Shown: in pieces, positions 45,641 to 59,040 of the stretch | How the letters are laid out: each line of letters begins with the position of its first letter | Numbering within the stretch: the stretch's first letter is position 1 | Source of the DNA: Lathyrus oleraceus | Lineage: Eukaryota > Streptophyta > Magnoliopsida > Fabales > Fabaceae | Assembly: GCF_024323335.1 (NCBI RefSeq) | Contig: NC_066579.1 | Span: 132,672,354 to 132,736,353, forward strand | Reading direction: 5' to 3' | DNA: 64,000 nucleotides | Made by a program: the position numbers and the translations under genes | The notes under the pieces: model-generated | Databases searched by the model: none | Told to the model about the DNA's origin: nothing | The model's input: the letters and a program-made list of their open reading frames with translations, nothing else

Positions 45641-48542
45641 CACAAACCGTGACGACCTGCCCGTCCCAGATGTACTTCAGTTTCTGGTGCAAAGTCGAAG
45701 TCACTGCTCCAGCAGCATGAATCCAGGGGCGACCCAACAGGCAACTGTATGCCGGCTGAATATCCATGACATAAAAAACGGACTTAAACACCTCGGGCCC
45801 AATCTTCACCGGGAGCTCCACTTCCCCAAACACAGCCCGCTTTGAGCCATCAAAAGCTCTAACTATCAGGTCTGTGGGCGTCAAGATTAACCCTTCACAG
45901 TTCAGCTTCGCCAGGGCTTTCTTTGGCAACACATTTAGCGATGAGCCAGTATCAACCAACACGTGCGAAAGCACCACTCCTTTACACTCCATCGCAATGT
46001 GTAATGCCCTATTGTGATTCCGCCCATCCACAGTCAGATCCAAATCAGTGAAACCCAGCCCATGGCTGGCATTGACGTTCGACACCACCGTCTCCAACTG
46101 ATTGATGGTTATCTCCTAGGGAACATAGGCTCTCTTCAGTATTTTCAGCAAAGCCTCCCTATGCCCATCGGAGCTCAGCAACAAGGACTAAATTGAGATC
46201 TTGGATGGGGTCTGCTGCAGATGGTCAACAAGCTTGTACTCTGACTTCTTGATGATTCTCAAAAATTCTTCAACTTCATCATCAAGTCCTTTCTCCGACC
46301 CACCAGGCGCTGGTGTCACCACAGGAGTACCCTCGCTCACCACCTGCTTTCCTCTCGCCCTGGCTAAAGCCTCGACCTTTTCTTTCTTTTCTTTTTCCCC
46401 ATCTCCACTCCTTAAAGCGTCAGGTGCAAACAACCTTCCACTGCGAGTGAAACCACTAGGTCCGGCATTATCCACCTTTGAAACGGTGGTTTCATCCGCA
46501 GTCTGATCATCCAACTTTTCCCCATTACAATAGACCTCTCCACCATAATGCCATGGCACGGCGTCATCTTTGTCATAAGGAATAGGCCCAGGTACCATGA
46601 TGGTAACTGGAGCCGCATCTGCCAGCGTTGACAAATCAACTGGGTCGAAGTAAATAGTTATGGTGGAGACATCCTCCCTCTCCGAATCAATCTTTTCAAA
46701 TATGAGGCTTCCCTCATCCATCAGCCTCTGGATAGCCTCCCTCAGCAATACACACCCATCGGGAACAACGGTGCACGCAACACAACAGTCATCACAGCCC
46801 GGGAAGACCCCATTCTTCAACAATTGCCTCTTGACCTCAGCCAGGGGAGTCTTCAACTGATCTACATTTATCAGCCCGATTCTGCCCTTATCCTCAGAAA
46901 TTGCATTCACCCCCATTTGACCATGAGCGGGCATGGGATTAGCATTAACGTTTGGAGATGGTGCAAAGTTGATGGCCTTAGAATCCACCAAGTCCTGGAC
47001 CACATGCTTAAAAGCTTTACAATTTTCTACATTGTGTCCAGGAGCACCAGAGTGGAATTCGCACTTGGCGTTCTCATCAAAGCTGGTCGGCCTCTGGTCA
47101 GGTCTTAACGGAGCCAACGTTCTCAGGTGGACCAACCCCAAATCCTTCAACTTCTTCAGCAAGAATGAGTATGTCACAGGCGGCCTATCAAATTGGCGAT
47201 CATTCATTCGTCCTCTTACCTGGTACCCGGCCCTCTGCGGTCTCTGTTGAGGTGGCTGACGTTGCTGTTGTATTGATTGATTACCAGCAGGAATGGTTAC
47301 CGCAGCAGTGTGCTGGTAGTAACGATCCCTACCGCGTCCCCTTTGGGCATACACAGCACTCGATTCACCCTCATTCTTACGCTGGCCATTACCAAAGGGC
47401 TTCTTCGATCCAGACGATGAAGCACTTCCATGGATCTTCCCCATCTTCAGCCAACTCTCAATTTTTTCCCCAGCCACTACTATATCAGCAAAATTGGTAA
47501 CCGGGAATCCTACCATTCTTTCAGCAAAGGTCCCCGGCAGGGTACCCATGAACAGATCAGACATTTCTCTATCTACCAACGGAGGTTGGACTCGGGCAGC
47601 CAACTCCCTCCACCTTTGTGCATATTCTTTAAACCCTTCGTTCGGCTTCTGAGACATACCCTGCAACTGGGTACGACTAGGAGCCATGTCAGCATTGAAT
47701 TGGTATTGTTTAAAGAACGCATCTCCGAGATCCTGCCAGCTCTTAATGTCAGAAGATTTCAGCTTGGTATACCATTCCAGAGACCCGCCAGACAAGCTGT
47801 CCTGGAAGAAATACATCCATAGCTTCTGATCCATTGTATAAGTAGAAATATTTCGGACGAAAGCCTGGAGATGAGTTTCCGGGCAAGAACTCCCATTATA
47901 TTTGTCAAACGTGGGCACTTTAAACTTTTGCGGGATCACAATCCCCTCAACCAGCCCCATGTTTGTCATATTGATAGCCCCAGGAGTAGCATGGCTTTCT
48001 AGAGCCCTGGCCTTCTCTGCTAGCACCTGAATTTCCTTGTTTGGCGGCGGAACACCGTACTGACCAAACTGTTCGTTCAGCACAGAGAACTGATCTTCCT
48101 CTCTATCCTCCTCAGCCCCAAAGAAAGGAGGAAACTGATCATCCTTCAGATTATTGCCCATAGGACCTGGTATACCGCCTACAGCGAAACCAAAACCTCC
48201 CCCATTGTTGATCACTACACCAGTAGTAGTCTTCCTTCCGGGGTCACCACCGTCCCTAGAACCACCAAGACCATGGTTGGAAACACCCTCCTGATTATTA
48301 CCACTGTTGGCAGCAGAAGCCCGCTCAAGCTTCTCCACTTTCTCAACCAACGCCTTCTGCCCCAAGGCGAACCCTTGCATAACATTGATCAGCTCACTCA
48401 TCTTCTCTTTCAGCTCGAGAATATTTGCGTTGGATGTATCCATCAGTTTGGGTCTGTTGCGTCTGGTAGGGTATCTGTGCGGACGAGCTGCGTGCAAAGG
48501 AATGATTCGGCGTGCGCGAGCAATGATTCCTGAGATAACCAA
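45641..48542 (-). pseudogene. gag-pro: A gag-pro (right of insert B): Gag and protease N-terminal part
   Basis: A single frame of 784 codons from ATG 48542 to TAG 46188-46190, then open again after a second TAG (46116-46118) to the B junction at 45641. N-terminus basic (RPHRYPTRRNRPK), coiled coil LELKEKMSELINVMQGFALG, capsid domain FDKYNGSSCPETHLQAF..LEWYTKLKSSDIKSW..QYQFNADMAPSRTQL..EYAQRWREL at about residues 205-330, zinc knuckle CEFHSGAPGHNVENC, and a second Cys cluster FPGCDDCCVAC. There is no stop between gag and pro (IQRLMDEGSL). Protease active site HVLVDTGSSLNVLP. The homologous reading in C has sense codons at both TAG positions. Another in-frame Met (MDTSNAN) could be the true start. 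Confidence 0.9.
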
Positions 48543-49472
48543 ACACGTTAGATACTGACACCTGCAAAACAGAAGATAGGTTATTATGACTCACGCATGA
48601 ATGCAATGTCTATCCGTATGAGGAACACTCTGTCCTTCGATTCTAGCTTCATCGAGACGGATAATAATTTGACAATAACATTATGACATCAGGATGTCTC
48701 TCAACCAGAATTTCAATCGAGAATGTACCCTGAGTATGGATAGACATGGGTTAGATGCAGATGAATGCAAAATGGGAATGATGTTGATGTATGAATGCAA
48801 TGCACTGTGCCATCCTCCAAGTCATCTGAACATCACTGCACTGAGGCCCTGGTCTCTGAACTGATCACAACCATCTGAGGTACTGAATAACCATAAATCC
48901 AACTTGAGAGGTTCCGAAAAAACGGAACGAAGAATACATCACCATCATCACCAAAAAGTCCTCTAAACAGATAACCACCAAATCCTCTGAACCAGCCCAG
49001 GGAATCCTGAAATAAACGGATCCCCACTGATAAATACCATGGACAGAACTCCGGCGTCTCAGAAATAAATCCATAAATCCGACTTATAAATAGGACTCGA
49101 TAGTCACCAACAAAGAGTCACCATCAGAACATGCATCTGTAAGAATCAACCCTCCCCTCACAGGTGAATTCTAATCAGGTCATCCTAAGGCGGATAATGG
49201 TCTCGACAATCGGGCAAAGATACTCAACGGGTTTTCCCTTTCGGGTGTGTCGTTGCAGCTCTCTTAAGATCGTCTAAACCAAAGATCCGGGAAAGAACGG
49301 TCACTGAAGTCAACAACTCAGATGAGGTGACTCAACCAAAGTGGATACTCCACAGAGGAAGAGCTCTCTCAAAGAACCTCGTCCGGCTTGTGGTATGTCA
49401 CGTCGCCAAAAACATGTTGACCTAACATGAAAGGCAACATGAGACCACGCTAATCCAAAAACATGTTGACCT
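48543..49472 (-). other. A 5' leader, truncated
   Basis: Related to the B leader (CGGATAATGGTCTCGACAAT, TTTCGGGTGTG, GTCCGGCTTGTGG) but missing about 270 bp next to the LTR, including the PBS. A 19-bp word AAAAACATGTTGACCTAAC occurs at 49409-49427 and again at the junction, 49457-49475. Like B, it has CTGTTTTGCAG (48564-48574 region) upstream of gag. Confidence 0.75.
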
Positions 49473-49978
49473 AACAACCGGCGGGAAAAACAAACAAAAC
49501 AGAGCCGCCACCGTGCGTTATTTATCCCAAAGGAGGGAAAGGAAACGCTCGAAGTAAACCTGGAAAGGGAATGGTCTTACGAACGGAGATTGCAAGGATC
49601 GGGAGTCGGTTACGCAAGGGGAAGGTATTAGCACCCCTCACGTCCGTCGTACTCGACGGGATCCACGCTCAAAAGAATAGAATAAGGTTGTTGAATAACT
49701 GCTCAAAAAGAATGCACACACACTGGAATACAACACAGGTGAAAGACGGAGGAAGGTAACTCGGCAGGATGTCGCATCTTGGTCCTACGTAGTTTGTCAG
49801 AAACAAACATCAGAGTCAACGTAGTTCGGGGAAATAGGAAATGGGCTCGCTAGGATATCGCATCCTATGCCTACGTATCTCATCTGGAATGAGAATCAGA
49901 GCTACCGTAGTTCGGCTAACGCACGCCGAAACAAAACACACGCAAAGACGCTGAGACGTCAAAAGAAACTCGCAAATG

Positions 49979-50393
49979 GAAACAGACTGCCAATGGCTGG
50001 TCTTACGTCCGACTTCAAACAACAAACACAAACAAGGAAACTGAATGCCAATCGCTGGGCTTACATCAGACTCCAAGCACACAAACACCCACAGGAAACC
50101 GACTGCCAATCGCTGGACTTACGTCAGACTCCACACAAACAAACACCCAAACGGGAAACCGAATGCCAATCGCTGGACTTACATCAGACTCCACACCCAC
50201 AACAAACAAACAAGGAAACCGACTGCCAATCGCTGGACTTACGTCAGACTCCAAGCACACAACAAACAAACAAGGAAACCGACTGCCAATCGCTGGACTT
50301 ACGTCAGACTCCAAGCACACAACAAACAAACAAGGAAACCGAATGCCAATCGTTGGGCTTACATCAGACTCCAAACAAACAAACACACACCAA
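49979..50393. repeat. Tandem repeat in the A 5' LTR (7 x 56-60 bp)
   Basis: Same array as 15346-15760, with the same copy number and order. Confidence 0.9.
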
Positions 50394-53035
50394 AAAAAGA
50401 AAAAGGGTGCCCGGAGAGATCTCGCACGATCTCCTGCCTACGTACCTCATCTGGTATGAGGATCAGGGCAACGTAGTTCCCCTTAACAGGGGAGAAACTT
50501 TCTCCTAACCAGAGACCGGGGAATAACAACTAAAGGGAGACTGACTCGAGCCTAAAAGTTGTCATGCAATCCACAATGGTCCTAGGTTGAGGTATCTGAA
50601 CATAATCTAACTCGCACAGGCAGCAAGTTGAACAGTAGATAAACAGCAAATAAGCAATCACAAGAGAGCAAGCACACACACTATATGCAAGCAAGTGGCT
50701 CATACAAGGCTAGGCTTTAGTCAAGGGGTCAAATCAACCTCGACAAACAAGCCAACTGGAAAGGGGTGTTGTTTGCTCTTAACCCTAACATTGAGAGTTA
50801 GGGTGAAGCAGATGACATGGGAAATGAGGATCAGACCTCATAGCTCTTATCCCTGGCCTGGGAGAACTTTGATCAATGAAGGTGTGGGAGTCCAGAATGT
50901 GGGACTCTATTCCACATGACTAACACAACAAGATTTTGGGTTTTTATTCAAAGTGCATCAACACATGGTGTGAGCAAGATGAAAGACACAACTGAATAGC
51001 AGGGGATGGATTGCACATCCCTTTTATCTGCCAATGCCTCTTCACTTAGGAGGTCTTTATATGTACAAGGCACAAAGATAAACAAGCACAAACATTGCCT
51101 CTTAAGGAGGGCTTCAGACATGTGCCTGCCAAAGTAACATGACAGGTCTTCCAGACTACCTGGAGATCAAGGAAGTTACCTAAGTGGTATGCCAACCACA
51201 AGCAAAGCAAAGTTCAAATTAACTTAAAGCAACTTATGTACCTATGTAAACAACTAAACAAATCAGTACAATATTCAGACAAACAGACAACAGTCAACAA
51301 CAAACAGACAATCCCAATGTACAACATATAAGCCATAAGGCAAACTCAAGTGAATTATCCTCAACCTACAAAACAACCAATTGTTAGCAATCAATAGCAA
51401 ATATCAACATTCAAATGATGAAGCAACATCAACCATGAAGATTAGGTGCTTGGTCCTGAAATTCAAAGCTCACATGTAAGTCCAAACCACTAGGTCAAAG
51501 CCTAGGGTCAAAGGTGAAGAAAAAATTCAAAACAGGAGCTAATATTCAACACAATGCAACTTCAAACACATATTAACATGTCCTAAAAAGGACCAAGTCA
51601 AAATCATCAAGCAAGCCCATGTAATAAGCAAGGGAAGTCAAAGACAATTTCAAAGCATACATTTGGACATTGAGAATGAAAATTCCAAATCAAAATAGAA
51701 ATGATTCAAATAATTCTGGAAAAATTCATGAGCATTCAACACACCCAATACAATCATCATACAAAAAATCAGAAGCATCCAAGGTCATTTGATATGGAAA
51801 TTAAATTGCACAAGTTGAACAATCAAATGTGTGACACAAATTGTCACACCATGCAAACATGTGTGTAAAACAGAAATGGTAAATGAGAAAATGCACAATC
51901 AAGCCTCAAGCATCCATCAACATGTCAAGAATAATCATACAAAATTTCAATGCATTTGGATCAATATCAAACATTTCACAATAGAAAGAGCAAGGCAAGG
52001 TTACAAAAGCACATATGATCAAATAGTCTAACACAAATCAAAAACCAGCCATGCACAACTTTAGAATTCATCATCAAAAAATATTAGACAAACAGAGGAT
52101 CATGCTACAAAAAATTTGGAATTATTTGAGTCATTTTTCAATTTATTATGCATTTTTGAAGTTGGAAGAAAAATGTGAAATGAAAATGAAGCATAGCATG
52201 GAAGTAATGGAGGGAAAGCATAAAATATGAATGAATTTGAAATAATTGAAGCACGCTGGGATCGAACACGGTACGAATTTGAAAATGAGCGCGCCAGGCA
52301 ATGAAACGCTGCCGTTTCACACGCAAACCCTAGCCAATACAGAGTGGACGCTAAACCGTCACAAAACGGACGCTACATCGTCTTCTCCACGAAGACGATG
52401 ATGAACAGTAACATGTTCAAGAAATTTTTCCAGAATTCCAAAAATCATACATCATTCAAATCCTCATGACATGTAGGTTATAGATCAAGCATTGATTCAT
52501 GTTAATTCATCACCAATCGTGCAAATCGAAGCAAAAAAGTTTGACATTCAAAACTTCAATCAAGCATATCTTTCTCAATAGTACATCATTTTCAATTCTA
52601 CAAGCATCAGTGAACTCAACATGGAAAGATCTACATGATCATGCTAATGAATTAAGGAATTAAGAGATTCGAAAACTGAACCTCTTGAAGAGCAGTTCTT
52701 GAAAGCGCACGATCCAAGGCTTGGCAGTGATCCAAATCAACTCTAGAACACTTGTAATGATGATTGATGAAGAATTTGAAGCTTGGAAACGTGTAGATCT
52801 AGCTCACCAAACAACTTCCATTCTTGAGTTCTTGAGCTTCAACTGCTTGATTATGCTCGAATTCTTCAAACAAACACTGGATTCACACTCTATCCAACTC
52901 ACTGATCATGAATCTTCAACAAAAACAAGATGTTATGTTGAAGAAATTTGAATTTTGATTAGAAGATAATTTTGGAGGGAGAGAGAATTTTGAGATCTAG
53001 ATCTAGAATTCTCTCCAATTCTGTTATGATTATCA

Positions 53036-53042
53036 TTATATA
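53036..53042 (-). promoter_or_regulatory. TATA box in the A 5' LTR
   Basis: GCATATATAATG in element sense, 1.25 kb into the LTR. The 3' LTR copy (near 18403) reads CATAAATAATG. Confidence 0.55.
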
Positions 53043-54297
53043 TGCTTCACTAATCCACTCTTAATCCAAATTAACCATGTTTTAGTTGAAATTAATCAAG
53101 ATAAGGTGCATGGCAAAAAATGACAAATTGGAGGGTGTGTGAAGCATGCACACGTGAACAGTAACCATTACCAGCTCAAATTCACTTAAAATCATTTTCT
53201 TAACACATTGGCAATGGTAAAAAGTTCATGTAATGCACCATTTTTAAATTTTGCAATTTCCCTCCAAAATGATCATGGATATGCAAATGATCATGTGATG
53301 ACATTTTATGCAATGTGATGATTGATTTGGAAACTTCATGACATAAGAAACATTTTGCAAAAAGAACCACCAAATTTGGAGTTATGAATCAAAAGTTATG
53401 CTCATTTGAAGTTTCAAGCACACTTTGCCATGATTTGATCATATCTCCTCAACCATTCATCATAAATTAATGATCTTGGACTTTTTGGAAATGGGAGAGA
53501 AAGATCTTCAACTTTCATGTTGGACAAAATTTCATTTGAATCTTCTTTGATGATGTAAGATTAAGTTGAATTTGAACCAAAAACTTTCCATTTTTGGAAA
53601 CTTCCAATTACAGGTCATTTTCCATTTTTGGAAAGTTTTGATCTGACCTCAAATTCGTCAAGATGAACATTTTACATGATGAATAAGCTTCTTTTGGACA
53701 TGAATGAGATGTTGAAAACCCCTTTCTCCACCTCCTAGCCCTCAGTTGACTTTCTGTTGACTTTTTGGTTGACAGATGACTTGGAAATGCTTTGATCAGC
53801 TTGAGCCTCAACCACTTGAGGAATTGGCTCCAAAAGGAACCCCTAGCCCTTGTAAGCTCCACATAATAATCATATGATCTCCATCCAAGAAATAAACCCC
53901 ATCTCCTTGAGAAACCCTGACTGGTAAAATGCAACTGATTAGGGTTGACCAGAGGTCAAAACCCTAATCCCAAAGAATCTGAGCATGAACAATGAGCCCC
54001 TTGAGGATGACATAACCATGATGATGATGATAAACCCTTGCCAATAAGACAATGCTCAAACTCCTTGAAGGACCAAGAAACCCTAATTGAAGCACAAACC
54101 ATCAGATGGCTAGTGATCAATCCATGAGACCCTCAGGCATGAATCTCTTAACCTCTCTATCTTCTGAGAAAGACTTAGGAGGATGACTTGCTTGTACTCA
54201 CATGATATGCAACATGCAAATACCTAATGCCCTAAAAAATGAAATGCAATATGCTAAGCTAGTCCCAAGAGAGGAGGGCAAATTTTGAGGTGTTACA

Positions 54298-54302
54298 CAC
54301 CC
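54298..54302. other. Target site duplication of A, right copy (CACCC)
   Basis: CACCC directly after TGTTACA at 54297, repeating 14822-14826. Confidence 0.88.
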
Positions 54303-56262
54303 CTATACAATTAGTTTCTCTTCTAGATCCCTATAGTAAGAAAAATCAGAAGGAGAAAAATATGGTGTTCATGCTGAACTTCATGGATTTCAAAAATTGA
54401 GCATATAGCAATGATGCCTCTATAGAGAGGACTTCAGACAACACAATGTCAAGGCCAATAGATCAAGGAGTAAGGAGTTTCGAAGAAAAAACTAGTTGAT
54501 GCACACCTTTGAACTGTGGAGCTTTGACTCTCTTTCCTTGCTTCCTTTTACCAAACAGAACTTCAATAGATTAGATGATGAAGGTTTAGGAACTTTAGAT
54601 CTGAAGATTCAACCAAATTCAATTTAATTTCAGATCTGAAATTTTGAAGAAGTGTGAACTTAGTTCCTTTGGTATGGTTGGGAATTGATTTCTGTAGAGC
54701 TTTAGGCGCCTTTAGGTTAGTTCATAATGAAGCATAGCACATGTATTTATAGCTGGAATTGGCTGAACAAGTGAGTTTACTCGTGTGCATGGCAAATGGA
54801 TTTTCCTTGCATGGGCTTGCATGATCATGTAGAAGGCCCAAACTCAATTGTATTTACATGCTGATGACCAAACAACTTGAAATGCACGTGTAGTTTGCAA
54901 GGCAATGGCTTGTGCATGAAGTTTCAACATGACATCCATAATTATGCCTAAATATTCACCTCTTCGAAAATGCCAATTAGAAAATCCAAACATAAGCATA
55001 TGGGTAATGGTTGGAAACGTCTTGACATAAGGAATAAATGTTATGTTGGACAAAAACTCATTTGAAGTGTGGAAATTTATGAAAACAGACCATGAAGTTC
55101 ATAGTGCAAGACATGCCTTTGAGAATTTAGTCAAATTGAAACAACTTCAAGCCCTTCTGTTTTGATGATGCAATCCTCAAATGGAAAAACCTTCAACATC
55201 AACTTTGTAGATCGTTTCAATACAATCAAGATGGACTTAAATTTTGAATCATTTGAATTTTTTATGAAGAAGTTATGGGCACTTGAAGTTGGACTTTTTT
55301 GCCTTTCAATGCACTTGGTCCAAAGTGACCTATAATGTTTCGCATTATCACATGTATTTATTTTGAGATTTTGAAATTTCGTTCAACATAACATTTGAAT
55401 TAGACACAATAGGATTTCCCATGCATTTGATCCCACCTCAAAATCATAAAAAATGAATGAGTTATGTTCTTGGGAAGTTGACCCAAAATTAGGGTTTCAG
55501 TCAAAATGACCTATAATGTCTTGGAATGGGAGATGACCTTCCAAGCTTCAAATCAATTTTTAATGAACATGAAAGTTGTTTATATTGTCCTTAAGAACAT
55601 TTTTTCTCTTGGGGTCATCTCCATTTGACCAACTCACAAAAAGTTAGGTCTCAGTGCATTTCAAAATAGTCAGATACTGATCAACTTCTCAAGTCCACAA
55701 CTCATATCTTGATGAATTGATGATTGAGGACACTCAAATAAGCTCAAATATGCATGAAATTATGAATTAGACAACTCCCCTTGATTGTATTTGACCATGG
55801 GCTGAGGTTTCTTCATTAGTAAGGCATTATGGGTGATCAGATGAATTAGGGTTTCCTTGAGGAACAAACCTCAAACCCTTTGACTTGCTTTGATCAAAAT
55901 GATGAATTGAGATGCTAGGGAGGCATATTTGATGGATGAGAGCTTTGGGAACCATTTCCATGCTTGCCTTCATCTTCTCTTGACCATATTAATGCACATA
56001 GGATCTTCTAGAAGCTTTTAGACCTTGTGATTGCTCAAGCTACAAACAAGAAAGGTTAGTGACATGTTTTTGTGCTTTTGGTTAGTAAATAAAATGAGAA
56101 AAGCAATAATATACAATTCGAGCATGCTTGGTGATCTCAAACCACTCACAAAAGATCCTACCCAAAGGCAAAAGGAACCAAGATGCTTATGATCCTTGAG
56201 GCTATGCAAATGAAATGTTATGATGCCATGAGGTATCTTAGGGTCAAAATTGGGGTATTACA
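54303..56262 (-). repeat. E 3' LTR, right part (U3)
   Basis: Starts TGTAATACCCC at 56262 in element sense and runs left to the A insertion. No gene; long stretches resemble other Ogre U3 (AACTTTCATG, GGGTTTC). The TATA box is at 54744-54751. Confidence 0.85.
54744..54751 (-). promoter_or_regulatory. TATA box in the E 3' LTR
   Basis: GCTATAAATACATG in element sense, about 1.5 kb into the LTR, a strong plant TATA match. Confidence 0.62.
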
Positions 56263-59040
56263 GATGCCCCTATTTAAGGTCATTCTAGCCGGAGAAGTGA
56301 AGGTTAAAATCTTCGTTTTGACGAGGTAGAATGGGCTTAAATAATAACAAAGAGATGAATTTTGGTCCCTAAGAGACCTCATGATGCAGAGGTACGTATG
56401 CAAAAGGTAACACTCTCTGTGAGGATATGTGTCCACAGAGGAAGAAATTAGGAACAACTGAAAATCCACTGGAGTAACACATTCATAAATGGGACAGAGA
56501 CTCTAGATGTTATTGGGGAGCAAAGGGATAAAAATGCGTGAGCAGGTCACGACTTGAAACTTGTGGAAAGACACGAAGGGAATCCATGAAATAAATCAAT
56601 GGAAGGACTCGAGCTGACTCAAAGATGCATGTATTGGGGAATATGCCAATACAGCAAAAATTATCCGTAATGGATACTTCGGATAAAAAATCCGGACTCA
56701 GGCTGGGAGAATCCACTAAGGGACTTCGCTAGGGAAACACCAAAACAAGACTCCTCTTGGGAAGCAACAGGATGAGGTATTACCGGTTACTGGGTAATAA
56801 GCTCAAAGAGACATGTGATCTAAACACCGGTATAAGGGTGAGAACAACATGCTCGGGAAGAATGAATATCTAAGACCGACATAAAGGTGAGAGATATCAA
56901 ACATCCGAAATTATCTGAGGAAAACCTAAAAAAGGTACGCTTCAGCTCAGGAAAATCTGACTCCGCAAGGGACAAAAGTCATAATAGGGAGCAGGGGGGA
57001 AGGAACACCAGGGATATCGGTTATTGGGCATATAATAGGTGATCAACCAAGGCGTGAATTGGGGAATATTTCCAAGACACACATCATCCAAAAGAGGGCT
57101 AAAAGCAAAACTCGATTATAGGATGGACATTCGATTCCAATAAAAAGGGATACGAATCTTACTCGACTGGGGAAGAGCAACGGACTTCGACCAGAGAGTG
57201 CATGAGATATATTATCTATTACCGTCAGAACGTAGATAATATACTCGCATGGAAGATTATCCACAACCGGTTACTGGGTTAATAAAGGATAAATTGACCG
57301 ACAAAGAAAGGCATCAGGATACCGAAACTAAGGCATATAATGATGGCCGATCCAGGGGAGAAACAATCATCACCCACAAGGGTAAATGAAAGATGACTCA
57401 CTGGGAATACATTGACAAAGGCAACAATCCAGGAGACATATCACCAGTTACTGGGAGATATGCTCAAAAGAAAGGGATGAAGGAATATCAATACCGAATA
57501 TTGGATAAAGATAACCGCCAAAGAGGGGATTACATCTACCGGATACTGGGTAGAAAACCACGGAAAAGTAACTGTCATCGATTAGGATGAACAAAAGGTT
57601 AACTCTGCAAGGGGATGAAATAGGGTTTACAACTACCGGTATAAAGGTAGAAAACCACAGACTCCGTCGGGGCAAAGATGGATAATTACTGGCTACTGAG
57701 CAACTATTCATCTATACCATAGGGGAGTGCAGGAAACAGTCATAAGAGGCCAGTCTAGGATCAAACTAGATAGGTGCGATGAAACAAATCTTGTCCCATA
57801 TGAGGATATAACTCAATGGGGAATTCCATCCCAATATATGTGTTGGGAGGAAGCAGAAACAACCATTATCCACGAGGATATAACTCGATGGGGAATATGG
57901 AAGGAAGGATAAACACTTTCTGCTTAAGGGGCTGACTCTACATTGAGGGATCAGACACAGACATCTGCTTGGGGAAATGTATTACCAACTAGCAGGGGAT
58001 AACAAACAAAGATATATGGCAAAGAATGCAACATGAATATCTGAATGTTTGAAAGTTATATGCACACATGCGTGGTTTATGTATGATGAATGCTGACACA
58101 CAGACATTTCTAACACAAACAGGTCCAACGAAATAAGTACACAAACATCCGGTACTACATCTCAAGAGAGAAAGCCAGGCCCAGTGGAAAGATATCCACC
58201 CTGATACCAGGAAACAAAGATTTCTGCAGGGGAATGAGCATCCGTCATTCCAATTGGGACAAAGTCGTTGCATAGATGAACTCCGACGTAGAAGCAACTC
58301 TACCGGGAAAGTTATCAAAAAGGAGGATGGATCTCCAACACTCTGCTTGAGAGAAAGAACCACAAGAGGCTCCAGAGGAAGAGGATGTGTGTCTGCCAGG
58401 AATATGAACAAACGTCTTACCCTGTCGAGAATCTTACCATCCTTGGGAGAGCACTATAGGCATTCCCAGTATCCCTATGTCATTGTGAATGTTCACTTTG
58501 TTTAAAAACAAATTTATGAAAAATTTGATTATTTAAAACAATGATATTTTTTTTCAATTAAAAACATGCAAAACATTTGTTGAATAGAAACAAATAAGAG
58601 TGCAAATACTTGGATAAAAGCTCAAATTTATTTTATGGAATGGTAGTCTGCAAATGGCAAGACTCCATAGATCTTTACAAATTTGAAATTGGTGATATAT
58701 ATTGGAAAAGGGCTACATTGAACATAATGACCATTTCTCCACCAATTCTTAATCCGATGTATTTGAAGCTTTGGTTGATGATGAATGAGCGAGAATCTCT
58801 GACGGATAACAGTTGTAGAACAAAGTCTTGTCAGGATGCAGTTACTTGCAAAATCCCTATTTTTTTGCCTAAATTGCCCCAGGGTGAGGTACTCAATCTA
58901 GCGGGATACATATATTCATTTTTTATGTCTCTAACTTTTGCCTGGATCGCCCTTTCGGGTTTTCAATCCACCGAGACGCTCATTTTTGCCTAAGTCTCCC
59001 TTTTGGGTTTTCAACTTAGCGGGCTATTCAGTTTTTTATT
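56263..59040 (-). other. E 3'UTR with polypurine tract and degenerate repeats
   Basis: The polypurine tract AAATAGGGGCATC (56263-56275) abuts the LTR. 56750-57720 has repeated words of the type ACCGGTTACTGGGTAATAA / ACCGGATACTGGGTAG / TACCGGTATAAAGGTAG in spaced, imperfect copies. CTGCTTGGGGAAATG lies at 57961-57976. The GCCTGGATCGCCC..TTTTC region (58930-59030) matches A and B 3'UTRs. No gene. Confidence 0.78.

Larger units (their letters stand above)
14827..54297 (-). mobile_element. Element A: near-complete Ogre element, carrying B inside
   Basis: Both LTRs, gag-pro, intron, RT-RH-aRH-INT and 3'UTR are present, 5' at the right. Removing the 19.2-kb insert B leaves about 20.3 kb. TSD CACCC on both sides. 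It is inactive: two TAG codons in protease, TGA next to the RT active site, TGA before RNase H, a one-base deletion at the integrase end, a zinc-finger His changed to Tyr, and loss of the PBS with the 5' LTR terminus. The LTRs are clearly more diverged from each other than those of B, including a stretch of roughly 50 bp missing from the 3' LTR near 19530. Confidence 0.92.
49473..54297 (-). repeat. A 5' LTR (lacks its last ~16 bp)
   Basis: Matches the 3' LTR along its length; the terminus TGTCGCATCC is missing at the left. Conserved block 49596-49638; paired-hairpin modules 49765-49828, 49851-49917 and 50416-50480; tandem array 49979-50393; TATA box 53036-53042. Scattered substitutions against the 3' copy are visible throughout. 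Confidence 0.92.

Noticed and set aside
54298..54315. Polypurine-tract-like ATAGGGGTG next to the A 5' LTR
   Set aside because: This is the outer flank of the 5' LTR (target DNA, with TSD). The real tract is at 19623-19634.
56263..58990. Host gene between E LTR and integrase
   Set aside because: Only short ORFs; sequence features and position fit an Ogre 3'UTR.
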